Source: Ruminococcus sp. YE282
Lineage (GTDB): Bacteria > Bacillota > Clostridia > Oscillospirales > Acutalibacteraceae
Assembly: GCA_900101355.1 (NCBI GenBank)
Contig: FMUV01000001.1
Span: 1 to 64,000 of the forward strand
Length of the DNA stretch: 64,000 nt
Reading direction: 5' to 3'
Of the stretch, positions 23,862 to 32,414 are shown one piece after another. The notes beneath the pieces were generated by a model, which was not told the DNA's origin, made no database searches, and was given only the letters and a program-made list of their open reading frames with translations. Position numbers and translations under genes: made by a program. Each line of letters opens with the position of its first letter. Positions within the stretch are counted from its first letter, which is position 1.

Positions 23862-26279
23862 ATGAAGTCAAAATTTTTCATACGAATTGTCTGTCTGGTT
23901 CTTGCCGCTTTAATGGTAGGGTCAGTATTTTTATGTGCTGTTCAGTTTTTTTCCGCAAGTGCTGCCGAATTAACTCCGACGGCTGAGGCAAAAGGATACA
24001 TTTCCGACGATTATGTAAATATGCGTTCGGGTGCGGGCACAGGATACTCTGTTGTGACTTGTATGCGTGAAAACACAAAAGTTACGTTTGTTGACGGCAA
24101 ACTTTATAATTCAAACTGGTATAAAATCAAATTGGATTCAAATTCAAACACCGGCTATGTTCACAGAAACTATGTCAAGGTTACGTCGGTTCCGTCAAAG
24201 CCGTCAAACGATTCAAATTCCGCAACAGGATATATTAACTCCGATTATGTGAATTTGCGTTCGGGTGCAGGCACAGGATATTCTGTTGTTACCTGTATGC
24301 GTAAAAACACAAAGTTTTCGTTTGTAAGCTCAACGCTTTATAATTCAAGCTGGTATAATATTAAGCTTTCGGACGGAAAAACAGGTTATGTATTAAATAC
24401 CTATGTAACCAAGGATTCGTCAAAAGAACCTGACCCGGACCCGACTACACCCGATACACCTGTATCAAAGGTTACCGGTTATGTAAATGACGACTACGTA
24501 AATCTGCGTTCGGGTGCAGGCACAAATTATTCAATTGTTACCTGTATGCGCAAAGATGCAAAGTTTACTTTTATAGATACCGAGCTTCATAATTCAAATT
24601 GGTATAATATAAAAATCTCGGACGGAAAAACAGGTTATATTATGAGTACATACGCAACAAAAGACTCGACGCCTTCCGGGGATGATACTCCTGATGATTC
24701 CGATTCTTCAATTAAACTTTCAAACACCAACGAGACTGTTTATGTGGGCAATACCTTTGCGCTGACTGCTTCGGGAGATTCGTCGTACAGATGGACAAGC
24801 TCCGATACTTCAGTTGCTTCTGTTGATTCAAACGGCATAGTTACTGCAAAATCATCGGGAAGCGTTACAATTACCGCCTCTTCGGGTTCGGAAAAGGCGT
24901 CCTGCCGATTTACGGTGAAATCGGGTTCAAACGTTAATATTTCTTCAAATAAAATAACGGGTATGCGTTGCTTAAAATCGGTTCTTCTTACATCAACCAC
25001 AAGCGGAGTTAAGTGGAAAACATCAAACCCGAATGTTGCAACCGTTGATAACGGTGTTGTTGATACAAAACGCAGCGGCTATGCAACAATAACGGCATAT
25101 ACTTCAAACGGAGCGGCAACTTGCCTTATTCAGGTTACAAGCCGTGATAATATCCAGTTTGTTTATGCTTCTCCAAACTCTGCACCGAAAAATTCCAACG
25201 TTACTTTTAAGGCAATAACAGACAGAGACAGAGTTGCCTTAAGATTTGTGGTTTCTAACGGTTCAACCTCATATACCGTTGAAGCAACAAGCAAAGTAGA
25301 AGACGGAGATACATATGTATGGTCTGCTTCAAAACAATTGCCGATTTCGGGAAAGTGGACGGTAAAAGCTTATTCAAAATTTAAGTCGTCAAACTCATAC
25401 CTTACCACTGCGCAAAACGGCGAGGGTGAAGTATTTGTTACAAATTCAACCGATACCACAACTACCGTAATCGGAGAAAGACGTGCAAGCGATGAGGTTA
25501 TTAATCTTATTGCAGACTACGAGGGATTCCTTTCAAAGGTAACTGCTGACAGCATTACATCAGACCCAACTCTCGGATACGGCAAGGTTGTTACAAAAAA
25601 TGAACAGTTCTACAATAATCTTACCAAAAACCAGGCGTATGCATATCTTTGCCAAACGGTGAACAAAGGCGGGTATACCACAAAGACTAATGCATATCTG
25701 ACCGAAAACAATATTAAATTCAATCAACAGCAGTTTGATGCACTGGTTTGTTTTGCGTACAATGTTGGTTATTACGCGCTCTACAACGACTCTGACTTGC
25801 AGTCTGTACTTCTGAACACAAGTTCGGGCGGTTCGGGCTCAATAAGTGCCGGAGCGAACGGATATGTAAATTCCAGCTATGTAAATCTGCGCTCGGGTGC
25901 GGGAACAGGATATTCAATTCTTACCTGTATGGATGAAAACACAAAGTTTACATTTGTAGACGGCAAAACTTACAATTCAAATTGGTATAAAATCAAATTA
26001 TCCAACGGCACCGTGGGCTATATCTATTCATCATATGCTTCCGTTTCTTCATCCGCAAGCTCCAAAAACAGGGATTTAAATAACGTAAGCAAGCAGGCGT
26101 TTGCCGACAACTTTTTTGCATATCACCACGCTTCCGGAAGCTGTTATTGGGGATTGCTGTACAGAAGAGTTGACGAAGCGGAAATGTTTTTCTACGGCAA
26201 TTATGCCCGTGACGGTCAGTATAACAAAAAGGGATTCAGTTACACTTGTCCTCGCAACAGAAGTATATCAATAGGTTAA
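23862..26279 (+). CDS. Secreted SH3b/Ig-like/GH24 lysozyme
   Basis: Exported cell-wall hydrolase of 805 residues. A signal peptide (to about residue 36, SASAAE) leads to three SH3b repeats (about 45-110, 123-182 and 206-265), two bacterial Ig-like (Big2) domains (about 283-425) and a further beta domain. The T4-type lysozyme (GH24) domain begins at about 540 with LIADYEGFLSK, containing the catalytic Glu. A fourth SH3b repeat (about 666-730) then interrupts it, and the GH24 C-terminal block with LLYRRVDEAEMFFYGNY follows. ATG 23862 has AAGGTG upstream; an in-frame ATG at 23841 is also possible. Neighbours are unrelated, so it is probably monocistronic. Confidence 0.88.
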   Translation: MKSKFFIRIVCLVLAALMVGSVFLCAVQFFSASAAELTPTAEAKGYISDDYVNMRSGAGTGYSVVTCMRENTKVTFVDGKLYNSNWYKIKLDSNSNTGYVHRNYVKVTSVPSKPSNDSNSATGYINSDYVNLRSGAGTGYSVVTCMRKNTKFSFVSSTLYNSSWYNIKLSDGKTGYVLNTYVTKDSSKEPDPDPTTPDTPVSKVTGYVNDDYVNLRSGAGTNYSIVTCMRKDAKFTFIDTELHNSNWYNIKISDGKTGYIMSTYATKDSTPSGDDTPDDSDSSIKLSNTNETVYVGNTFALTASGDSSYRWTSSDTSVASVDSNGIVTAKSSGSVTITASSGSEKASCRFTVKSGSNVNISSNKITGMRCLKSVLLTSTTSGVKWKTSNPNVATVDNGVVDTKRSGYATITAYTSNGAATCLIQVTSRDNIQFVYASPNSAPKNSNVTFKAITDRDRVALRFVVSNGSTSYTVEATSKVEDGDTYVWSASKQLPISGKWTVKAYSKFKSSNSYLTTAQNGEGEVFVTNSTDTTTTVIGERRASDEVINLIADYEGFLSKVTADSITSDPTLGYGKVVTKNEQFYNNLTKNQAYAYLCQTVNKGGYTTKTNAYLTENNIKFNQQQFDALVCFAYNVGYYALYNDSDLQSVLLNTSSGGSGSISAGANGYVNSSYVNLRSGAGTGYSILTCMDENTKFTFVDGKTYNSNWYKIKLSNGTVGYIYSSYASVSSSASSKNRDLNNVSKQAFADNFFAYHHASGSCYWGLLYRRVDEAEMFFYGNYARDGQYNKKGFSYTCPRNRSISIG

Positions 26280-26318
26280 TATAGGTTATATAATAAAATA
26301 AGATAAGAGGGTATTAAA

Positions 26319-27119
26319 ATGAAAAAAATCGGATTTATCGGAGCAGGAAATATGGCAACAGCCATAGTAAACGGTTTGATTTCTCAGCAAAACGGAAAGG
26401 CTGATTTTATCAATGTTTTTGATGTAAGCAGTGAAAAATGCGATATAATCGCCAAATTAGGCGTGAATATCTGCAAAACAGGCGAAGACGTTGTAAAGTC
26501 AAGCGATATTATCGTTCTTGCGGTAAAGCCTCAAAATTATCCCGAGGTTCTTGAATCATTAAAGTCGGCGGTTTCTCTGCAAAAAACCTTTGTTTCAATT
26601 GCTGCCGGTATTTCAATTGACTTTGTTCAACGCGGACTTGATTGCAAATGTCCGGTTGTAAGAGTTATGCCAAACACTCCGCTTCTTCTCAAAAAGGGAG
26701 CTTCTGCGCTTTGTCCGTCTGATAATATCAGCGATGAAGACAAGCAGACTGTTTATGATATGTTTGCTGGCAGCGGCGTTTGCGAATACATTACAGAAGA
26801 GCATATGAACGAGATTATTTCCGTTAACGGCAGCAGCCCGGCATATATTTATTTGTTTGCAAAGGCTATGGCTGATTATGCAAAGTCAAAGGGAATTGAC
26901 TATGACAAGGCAATGAACCTTGTGTGCGCTACTCTTGAGGGTTCGGCTGCAATGCTTCGTGAAAGCGGAGATTCTGCCGATGTTCTTATTGAAAAGGTAA
27001 GCTCAAAGGGCGGCACAACAATTGCGGCTCTTGATAAGCTCAGAGAACACGGCTTTGTCGAAGCTGTTCAGGATGCAATGGAAGCCTGCACAAAGCGTGC
27101 AGAGGAGCTTGGAAAATAA
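26319..27119 (+). CDS. proC: Pyrroline-5-carboxylate reductase
   Basis: ProC reduces 1-pyrroline-5-carboxylate to proline using NAD(P)H. The 266-residue protein begins with the Rossmann motif GFIGAGNMATAIVNGL and has SIAAGISI, VVRVMPNTPLLLKKGASAL and the C-terminal signature EKVSSKGGTTIAALDKLREHG, all characteristic. It has the usual length. AGAGGG lies upstream of the ATG. The upstream genes for glutamate kinase and glutamate-5-semialdehyde dehydrogenase (proBA) are not in the window. The hairpin after the stop overlaps the ribosome binding site of the next gene. Confidence 0.95.
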   Translation: MKKIGFIGAGNMATAIVNGLISQQNGKADFINVFDVSSEKCDIIAKLGVNICKTGEDVVKSSDIIVLAVKPQNYPEVLESLKSAVSLQKTFVSIAAGISIDFVQRGLDCKCPVVRVMPNTPLLLKKGASALCPSDNISDEDKQTVYDMFAGSGVCEYITEEHMNEIISVNGSSPAYIYLFAKAMADYAKSKGIDYDKAMNLVCATLEGSAAMLRESGDSADVLIEKVSSKGGTTIAALDKLREHGFVEAVQDAMEACTKRAEELGK

Positions 27120-27132
27120 TTTCATAAAATCA

Positions 27133-27209
27133 AAACATTCCGCATAAGTTTAGATTGGACAACCCAAAGCAATTAATTCAGTGCTGTTCTAAACGAAAGG
27201 AATGTTTTT
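27133..27209 (+). terminator. Two-tier hairpin between proC and the SpoIIM-like gene
   Basis: AAACATTCC (27133-27141) pairs with GGAATGTTT (27199-27207), and inside it GTTTAGA (27148-27154) pairs with TCTAAAC (27188-27194). A T-run follows directly. The 3' arm contains the AAAGGAA ribosome binding site of the gene starting at 27210. Confidence 0.65.
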
Positions 27210-27881
27210 ATGAAAGGTATAGTATTTTCGTTCAAAAAATCTGATGTGCAGGCCAATTCAATTCGGGGCTTCAGGTTATCCGAAGTGCGTTACTTCTTTA
27301 AACGTTATGGCATCAGGGTAATGTTTGTAGGATTAATATTGATTGGTTTGGCGGCAGGCTCTGTATATGCCCGAAATGCAGATTCTCAGATGCTTTCGTC
27401 TCTTGATTTTCTTTTCACTACAAATCTTGAGGCAAGAATGGCGCATAACTTTGCAGGAACATTTTGTGCTTGCTTTACTTCTGATTTTATATTTGTTTTT
27501 TCAATATATTTGTTGGGACTTGCACCTTGGGGAATCCCGATAATGTTGCTTGCGGTTCTTTTCAAGGGATTCGGAACGGGCATCACGGCAGGTTATTTGT
27601 TCATAGCAAATTCACTTGCGGGAGTAGGGTTTTATCTTCTTGTTCTGCTGCCGGGTACATTTTTATTCTGCATTGCGCTTGTTTTGTTTTCAACGTCTGC
27701 CTTTGAGTTTTCAAAGGAATTGTTTTTCGCAACGGTAGGCAAAAATTTGCCAAAGCACCCTTTAAGGAGAGGTTTTGCTAATCTCAGCTCCAGACTTTTG
27801 TCTGCTTTGATAATGACCTTTTGCGCTTCTCTGCTTGATACTGCGCTTTGGACGCTTTTTGCCGGGTCATTTAATTTTTAA
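27210..27881 (+). CDS. Stage II sporulation protein M-like membrane protein
   Basis: A 223-residue protein with about five or six hydrophobic helices. LGLAPWGIPIMLLAVLFKGF followed by GTGITAGYLF resembles the central region of SpoIIM, a subunit of the SpoIIDMP complex that drives forespore engulfment. It is longer at the N-terminus than some SpoIIM proteins. It lacks spoIID and spoIIP neighbours, as is common. Assignment rests on this pattern and hydropathy rather than a full alignment, so a general DUF95 protein is the alternative. ATG 27210 with AAAGGAA upstream inside a hairpin. Confidence 0.65.
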   Translation: MKGIVFSFKKSDVQANSIRGFRLSEVRYFFKRYGIRVMFVGLILIGLAAGSVYARNADSQMLSSLDFLFTTNLEARMAHNFAGTFCACFTSDFIFVFSIYLLGLAPWGIPIMLLAVLFKGFGTGITAGYLFIANSLAGVGFYLLVLLPGTFLFCIALVLFSTSAFEFSKELFFATVGKNLPKHPLRRGFANLSSRLLSALIMTFCASLLDTALWTLFAGSFNF

Positions 27882-27937
27882 ATAATAAGGAAACTCGGTG
27901 GGGTTTGTCCGGCGTTTCTGACTTTTCGGAGGTACAA

Positions 27938-28915
27938 ATGGCAACTGAAAAATCTTCGGCAGCCTTAATCGCGGTAATTTCAAATTTATTTCATAATTTT
28001 CATAAGCTTTTACTGACAAATGTTTTGTTTGCAATTCCGTTCGCATTGTTTTTTGCCTTATTTTGGCTTATAAACACAGTGTCGGGGCTTAACGCAAACT
28101 ATATTCTGTTTTTAACAGCAATACCGCTTTTCCCTTACTATGCGGGTGTGGTTCAGGTTACCGCACACATTGCGCTTGGAAGAGAAAATGTGTCGGTCCT
28201 TCAGGACTTTGTGGCGGCAATAAAGGATAATTTTCTTAGATTCCTCGTCCACGGAGTTGTTTTCTATTTGTCGCTTACATTCAGCTACTACTCTCTTGTT
28301 GCATATGCTTCATGGGCACAAAAACAGGGCGAGTTTTATATTCTGTTTGCAATTACGATTTTGGTTGCTGTAATAATGATGTTTGCGTTTTTTTACATTC
28401 CGTCAATGACTGTAACCTTTGATATTTCAATGAAAAATATCTACAAAAACAGCCTGTTGATGAGCTTTGGTGAAATTAAGCACAACCTTGCCGCAACTTT
28501 CGGTTTGTTTATTTTGTTTGTAATTGCTTCAACAATTTTGTTTTGCTGTACAACACAGGTTGCCGTAATAATTGCAACTGTAATTCTGTTTTTATTTTTA
28601 ATGCCGTCTGTCGTTTCTTTTATTATAAATTCGGCAGTCTACAAGCCAATGTATAATATGATAGTTGAAAACGACAAAAAGATTGATACTATTGACAAAA
28701 AAGTAGAAAATCGCCGTAACGGTAAAATGACGGATACAAATTCAGATAACTCAAAAGGCAAATATGATGAAATTTTAAATGATATTGATATTGACGAAAT
28801 ATCGGATTCCGACGAGTACATTTATTACAACGGTAAAATGGTTAAGAAAAGCGTAATTTTAAAGTTAAAAAAAGACGCAGAAGAAAAGGAGAACAATAAT
28901 GGCAGGACGTCATAG
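27938..28915 (+). CDS. Multi-pass membrane protein with acidic tail (DUF624-like)
   Basis: A 325-residue protein with about six hydrophobic segments in residues 15-245 (NVLFAIPFALFFALFWLI and IILFLFLMPSVVSFII-like segments) and a hydrophilic C-terminal 80 residues rich in Asp, Glu and Lys. The N-terminal half resembles the YesL/DUF624 group, though only loosely. ATG 27938 has CGGAGG 6 bases upstream; a TTG 11 codons earlier is less likely. The stop overlaps the next gene by 17 bases, so the two should be co-expressed. Function unknown. Confidence 0.65.
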   Translation: MATEKSSAALIAVISNLFHNFHKLLLTNVLFAIPFALFFALFWLINTVSGLNANYILFLTAIPLFPYYAGVVQVTAHIALGRENVSVLQDFVAAIKDNFLRFLVHGVVFYLSLTFSYYSLVAYASWAQKQGEFYILFAITILVAVIMMFAFFYIPSMTVTFDISMKNIYKNSLLMSFGEIKHNLAATFGLFILFVIASTILFCCTTQVAVIIATVILFLFLMPSVVSFIINSAVYKPMYNMIVENDKKIDTIDKKVENRRNGKMTDTNSDNSKGKYDEILNDIDIDEISDSDEYIYYNGKMVKKSVILKLKKDAEEKENNNGRTS

Positions 28916-29555
28916 TGCAAAGCCCGAAAAGAAATCAAAAGTACCCTTGATAATTATTATTGCTGTTGCGGTGGCAGTGATAGCCGGTGTAATTGTCCTT
29001 ATAATCTTTTTGAACGGAAACAGCCAAAAACCGACTGACGAAAATATTGAAACCACCGTGGCGACATCAACCGTCGAAGAAACAATTCAAACTGCTGTGG
29101 CGACAACAACTTCTGTTTCCGATGAAAGCAGTTCATCAGAAACCCAAAACTCAGCGGAATATCATTCCTTGGATGAAACACTTCCGGCTGAAACCGAAGA
29201 ATCTGTGGATGTTGTTGTTCCGACAAACGGCGGAGAAAAAAAGGCCGGCTTCAATGCAACCTACATTCCGTATAAAGCGGTTGACCCTGACAGCGGAGAT
29301 GATGTTCCGCTCAGAGAATTTTTTGGTACTTCGTATGCGGACGGCGTAATTACATTTAACAGCGACGGAACATTCAGAGACGGTTTGATTTCTTCCTCCG
29401 CAAATTCGGGTGCATATATTGTTGAAGATAATACAATCAATGCAACATATACAAATGATAAAAACATTACAATTACAATAAATTCATGGGAAGACGACGC
29501 TCCGTCTGATTTTACAGTGCATTATAACGGTTGTGACGTGTATTTTCACGACTAA
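28899..29555 (+). CDS. Membrane-anchored secreted protein, beta-rich C-terminus (first of two)
   Basis: A 218-residue protein with a basic N-terminus (MAGRHSAKPEKKSKV), one membrane helix (residues about 15-38), a Thr/Ser/Glu-rich extracellular linker (about 45-110) and a compact C-terminal domain. That domain has the pattern GVITFNSDGTFRDG, then SGAYIVEDNTINATYTND, and closes with VHYNGCDVYF. The next gene encodes the same pattern, so the two are probably paralogues. It resembles lipocalin-like calycin domains, which is a resemblance only. ATG with AAAAGGAG upstream. Confidence 0.65.
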   Translation: MAGRHSAKPEKKSKVPLIIIIAVAVAVIAGVIVLIIFLNGNSQKPTDENIETTVATSTVEETIQTAVATTTSVSDESSSSETQNSAEYHSLDETLPAETEESVDVVVPTNGGEKKAGFNATYIPYKAVDPDSGDDVPLREFFGTSYADGVITFNSDGTFRDGLISSSANSGAYIVEDNTINATYTNDKNITITINSWEDDAPSDFTVHYNGCDVYFHD

Positions 29556-29586
29556 TAATTTAGTTAAAGGCAGATAATGAAAAATT

Positions 29587-30090
29587 ATGAGTAAAACACG
29601 TAAAAAGAAGAAAAAACCTGTTGCCGATAATCAAAAGTCAACAAAAAAACTTCATAAAAAGCGTATAATCACAGTTGTCACGGTTGCTGTTCTGATTGCA
29701 GCGGTTATAACTGTGGTATTCATATCAAAATCATGCTATGATTCCTCAAGCAATGCTCAGCTTGTGAGCAGTACTTGGGTGCCAACCTCCGCAAAAAATT
29801 CAACAGGCGATGAAGTTGAACTCAGCGAGGTTTATAATAACAATTACTCAAATTATCAAGGCTCGCTTACGTTTTCAAAAGACGGAACATTTTCGTTGTG
29901 GCTGACTCCGGGTACGCCCGATGACGGCACACATTCCGGAACATATGAGGTTGTTGATAACGGAACAATAAAGGCGGTTTTTGATGAAGGCACACAAACG
30001 GTGTTTAAAATCAATCGTGACAACAACCAAGTAAATTCAATTGTTATGAATTATGATGAATATTCCGTTTGTTTTACCAAACAACAGTAA
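29587..30090 (+). CDS. Membrane-anchored secreted protein, beta-rich C-terminus (second of two)
   Basis: A 167-residue protein with a highly basic N-terminus (MSKTRKKKKK), one membrane helix (about residues 29-48) and an extracellular domain. The domain pattern GSLTFSKDGTFSLWL, then SGTYEVVDNGTIKAVFDEG, then YDEYSVCF follows that of the preceding gene, without the long Thr/Ser linker. Codon use and ribosome binding site (AAAGGCAG) are ordinary. Function unknown. Tandem duplication is the likely origin. Confidence 0.65.
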   Translation: MSKTRKKKKKPVADNQKSTKKLHKKRIITVVTVAVLIAAVITVVFISKSCYDSSSNAQLVSSTWVPTSAKNSTGDEVELSEVYNNNYSNYQGSLTFSKDGTFSLWLTPGTPDDGTHSGTYEVVDNGTIKAVFDEGTQTVFKINRDNNQVNSIVMNYDEYSVCFTKQQ

Positions 30091-30101
30091 GGTGAATTGA
30101 T

Positions 30102-31148
30102 TTGTCGGGTTATGCTTTTAGCAGTGAGCGTTACTTAACTTCTCAGCGTATTTATTTGTATGACAATATAAAATTTCTTGCAATTTTACTTGTTGTAATG
30201 GGTCACTTTATTGACGTTATCGCCGCTCACAGCAGTGACAACTGGGCAAGGGGCATATTTCTTACAATATACTCCGTACATATGCCGCTGTTTATATTTA
30301 TCAGCGGATTGTTTTTCAAGCCTATGGACAAGTCCTCAAAATTTCCAAAGCAGAGGGTTATATCCTTTGTCCTTATCGGTATAGCAATGAGGATAGCGTA
30401 CTTGCTTTTAGACCTTATGCTTGGCAACGCCGTAAAGTATTCTGTCTTTGATATGTATGATACTTTTGCATGGTTTATGTGGGCAATGGCGGTTTTTAAT
30501 GCAATAATTTGGCTGTTTAGAGAGTATAATACAAAGGTACTTCTTGTGCTGTCGTTGCTTATCGGCTGTGCGGCAGGTTACGACAGTTTCCTCGGCGACA
30601 AATTTGCTCTAATGAGAATAACAGTATTTTTGCCGTTTTTTATAGCGGGATATATGATAAATCCTGAAAAACTGACGCAGCTTCTTTCAAACCGAATTTT
30701 GAAATTGGCTGCATTCTTTATTGTAATAGGTTTTATATTCGTGTTTTTTAAATCTCAGACGGTTTATAATATTTTCAGACCGATGTTTACAGGCAGACAT
30801 GACTTTACCTCTCTTAAAGATTTATATAATCTCGGCTTTTTAGTCAGGTTAGCGTCATATCTGATTTCGGGAGTATTCGGATTCTCAATAATGTGTCTTG
30901 TTGTGAATGTAAAAATACCGTTTATTTCTGCCATAGGCACAAAAACGATACAGATATATTTTTGGCACAAATTGTTTTTGTCAGTTCTTATAAGTTGGAA
31001 TTATTTTGATGTGATTTCGGCAGGTTTTAATGAGCCGGTTACGTCAATCATAATAATACTCACGGCTGTGGCTGTGACATTTATATGTTCTGTGCCGATT
31101 TTTTCTTTCCCTACAAAACAGCTTCTGGCTTTCGGAAAATCTTCTTGA
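30102..31148 (+). CDS. Acyltransferase 3 family membrane protein
   Basis: A 348-residue polytopic protein of the acyltransferase 3 family, which moves acetyl or other acyl groups onto surface sugars. The N-terminal helix contains YDNIKFLAILLVVMGHFIDV with the conserved His, then VHMPLFIFISGLFF. About ten hydrophobic segments follow. The start is TTG 30102 with AAGGTGAATTGA upstream, 11 bases after the previous stop, so it is in the same transcription unit. Nearby envelope genes make cell-surface glycan modification the likely process. The target is unknown. Confidence 0.85.
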   Translation: MSGYAFSSERYLTSQRIYLYDNIKFLAILLVVMGHFIDVIAAHSSDNWARGIFLTIYSVHMPLFIFISGLFFKPMDKSSKFPKQRVISFVLIGIAMRIAYLLLDLMLGNAVKYSVFDMYDTFAWFMWAMAVFNAIIWLFREYNTKVLLVLSLLIGCAAGYDSFLGDKFALMRITVFLPFFIAGYMINPEKLTQLLSNRILKLAAFFIVIGFIFVFFKSQTVYNIFRPMFTGRHDFTSLKDLYNLGFLVRLASYLISGVFGFSIMCLVVNVKIPFISAIGTKTIQIYFWHKLFLSVLISWNYFDVISAGFNEPVTSIIIILTAVAVTFICSVPIFSFPTKQLLAFGKSS

Positions 31149-31224
31149 CAATTATGTGTCAAACATAAGTATGAGATTAGTAATACCCGAGGTTTAAAAT
31201 ACAGATTAAAAAGTTGGTGAAATA

Positions 31225-32193
31225 TTGATTAAAGTTGACTTAATAACAGGAATATTAGGTTCAGGCAAAACTACATTCATTAGGTTATATGCTCAGTACC
31301 AAAAGCGTATTGGCAGAAAAATTGCAATAATAGAAAATGATTTCGGTGCGGTTAACGTTGATATGATGTTGCTTCAGGAGCTTGAAGACGATAACTGCCA
31401 GCTTGAGATGATTGCAGGAGGGGGAGACCCGGGGTGTCACAAACGTCGCTTTAAAACCAAACTTATAACGCTTGGAATGCAGGGCTTTGACAGGGTAATT
31501 GTTGAACCGTCCGGAATATTTGATATGGACGAGTTTTTTGACACACTCAGGGAAGACCCGCTTGACCGCTGGTATGAGCCGGGCAGTGTGCTTACCGTTG
31601 TTGACGGTGAACTTGAAGATGACCTTTCAAAGCAAATGGAATTTTTGCTTGGCTCGGAGTCTGCCTGCTCGGGAAAAATTATAGTAAGTAAGTTAAATGA
31701 CATTATACCGCAAAATAAAATTGAAGGCCTTATTAACCACATTAATCGCTCGCTTGAAAGTATCAGTTGTTCACGGCGAATTAATATTAATGATATAACA
31801 GCCAAGAATTGGGACAAGCTTAGCGATGAAGATTTTAACGAAATTGAAAACTCGGGTTGGAGATTTGAAGAATATGTTAAGCTTTATTCAAGTGAGACAA
31901 TCAGGTCGTCAACTCATTACATTATGCATGTTGAAATGCCCGAAAATTTACTCGTTCCGACTGTAAATGATATTATGCAGGATTCTGATTGTGGCAAAAT
32001 CTATCGTATAAAGGGATTTATGCATGGCAGTAACGGTTGGATTGAGCTTAATGCAACGCGTGAAAAAACTAACATATTGCCGATAAATTCGGGGCAGGCA
32101 ATTTTTATCGTAATAGGTGACGATGTAAATCTTGAGGCCATTGATAAAAAGTTTAAGGCGGTAAATACAAGCGGAAAGTATGTTTCAATTTAA
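31225..32193 (+). CDS. CobW/G3E-type P-loop GTPase
   Basis: A 322-residue G3E-family GTPase of the CobW/YjiA/UreG type, associated with metal delivery or cofactor assembly. The P-loop is ITGILGSGKTTFIRL, followed by AIIENDFGAVNVD and VIVEPSGIFDMDEFF, with NKxD replaced by SKLNDI. The canonical CxCC metal-binding motif is absent; at its position is AGGGDPGCHKRRFKTK, with a single Cys and a His. The C-terminal half forms the CobW C-terminal domain. Start TTG 31225 with GGTGAAATA upstream. The metal is unknown. Confidence 0.82.
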   Translation: MIKVDLITGILGSGKTTFIRLYAQYQKRIGRKIAIIENDFGAVNVDMMLLQELEDDNCQLEMIAGGGDPGCHKRRFKTKLITLGMQGFDRVIVEPSGIFDMDEFFDTLREDPLDRWYEPGSVLTVVDGELEDDLSKQMEFLLGSESACSGKIIVSKLNDIIPQNKIEGLINHINRSLESISCSRRININDITAKNWDKLSDEDFNEIENSGWRFEEYVKLYSSETIRSSTHYIMHVEMPENLLVPTVNDIMQDSDCGKIYRIKGFMHGSNGWIELNATREKTNILPINSGQAIFIVIGDDVNLEAIDKKFKAVNTSGKYVSI

Positions 32194-32414
32194 ATCTGCC
32201 TGTTAATTTGAATGATACTTGATGTTGTATTTGAATTACTTACAATTTGTTGCAGGCTTTGCTTATTTAGACACAGCTTTACTCTGATTTAGGTATAAAC
32301 ACAATGTTATAAATACGGCATTCTCATTATCCTTAATGGTGAATAAACATTATTATAAGGATAGTGACGGCAAAAGTTATTGTATTGCCGTCATTGTGAG
32401 GGGCGATTTATATC
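32194..32414 (+). other. Intergenic leader region with two hairpins
   Basis: No reading frame is convincing. TATCCTT pairs with AAGGATA (about 32337-32363), and TGACGGCAA pairs with TTGCCGTCA (about 32364-32394, 9-bp perfect arms). The second stem ends near the ribosome binding site GAGGGG of the following deacetylase gene and may be part of its leader. Confidence 0.45.

Noticed and set aside
23994..26040. Regularly repeated DNA segments in the lysozyme gene (possible CRISPR)
   Set aside because: The repeats are about 200 bp or more apart, in frame, and encode SH3b domains.
31144..31161. Short dyad TTGACA-6-TGTCAA after the acyltransferase gene
   Set aside because: The arms are only 6 bp, there is no U-run, and no -10 lies at a good distance, so neither terminator nor promoter is supported.
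32220..32300. A possible fifth copy of the structured RNA family
   Set aside because: TTGCAGG-CTTTGC resembles the 3' block, but the ATAATC motif, helix two and the outer 3' arms are missing.
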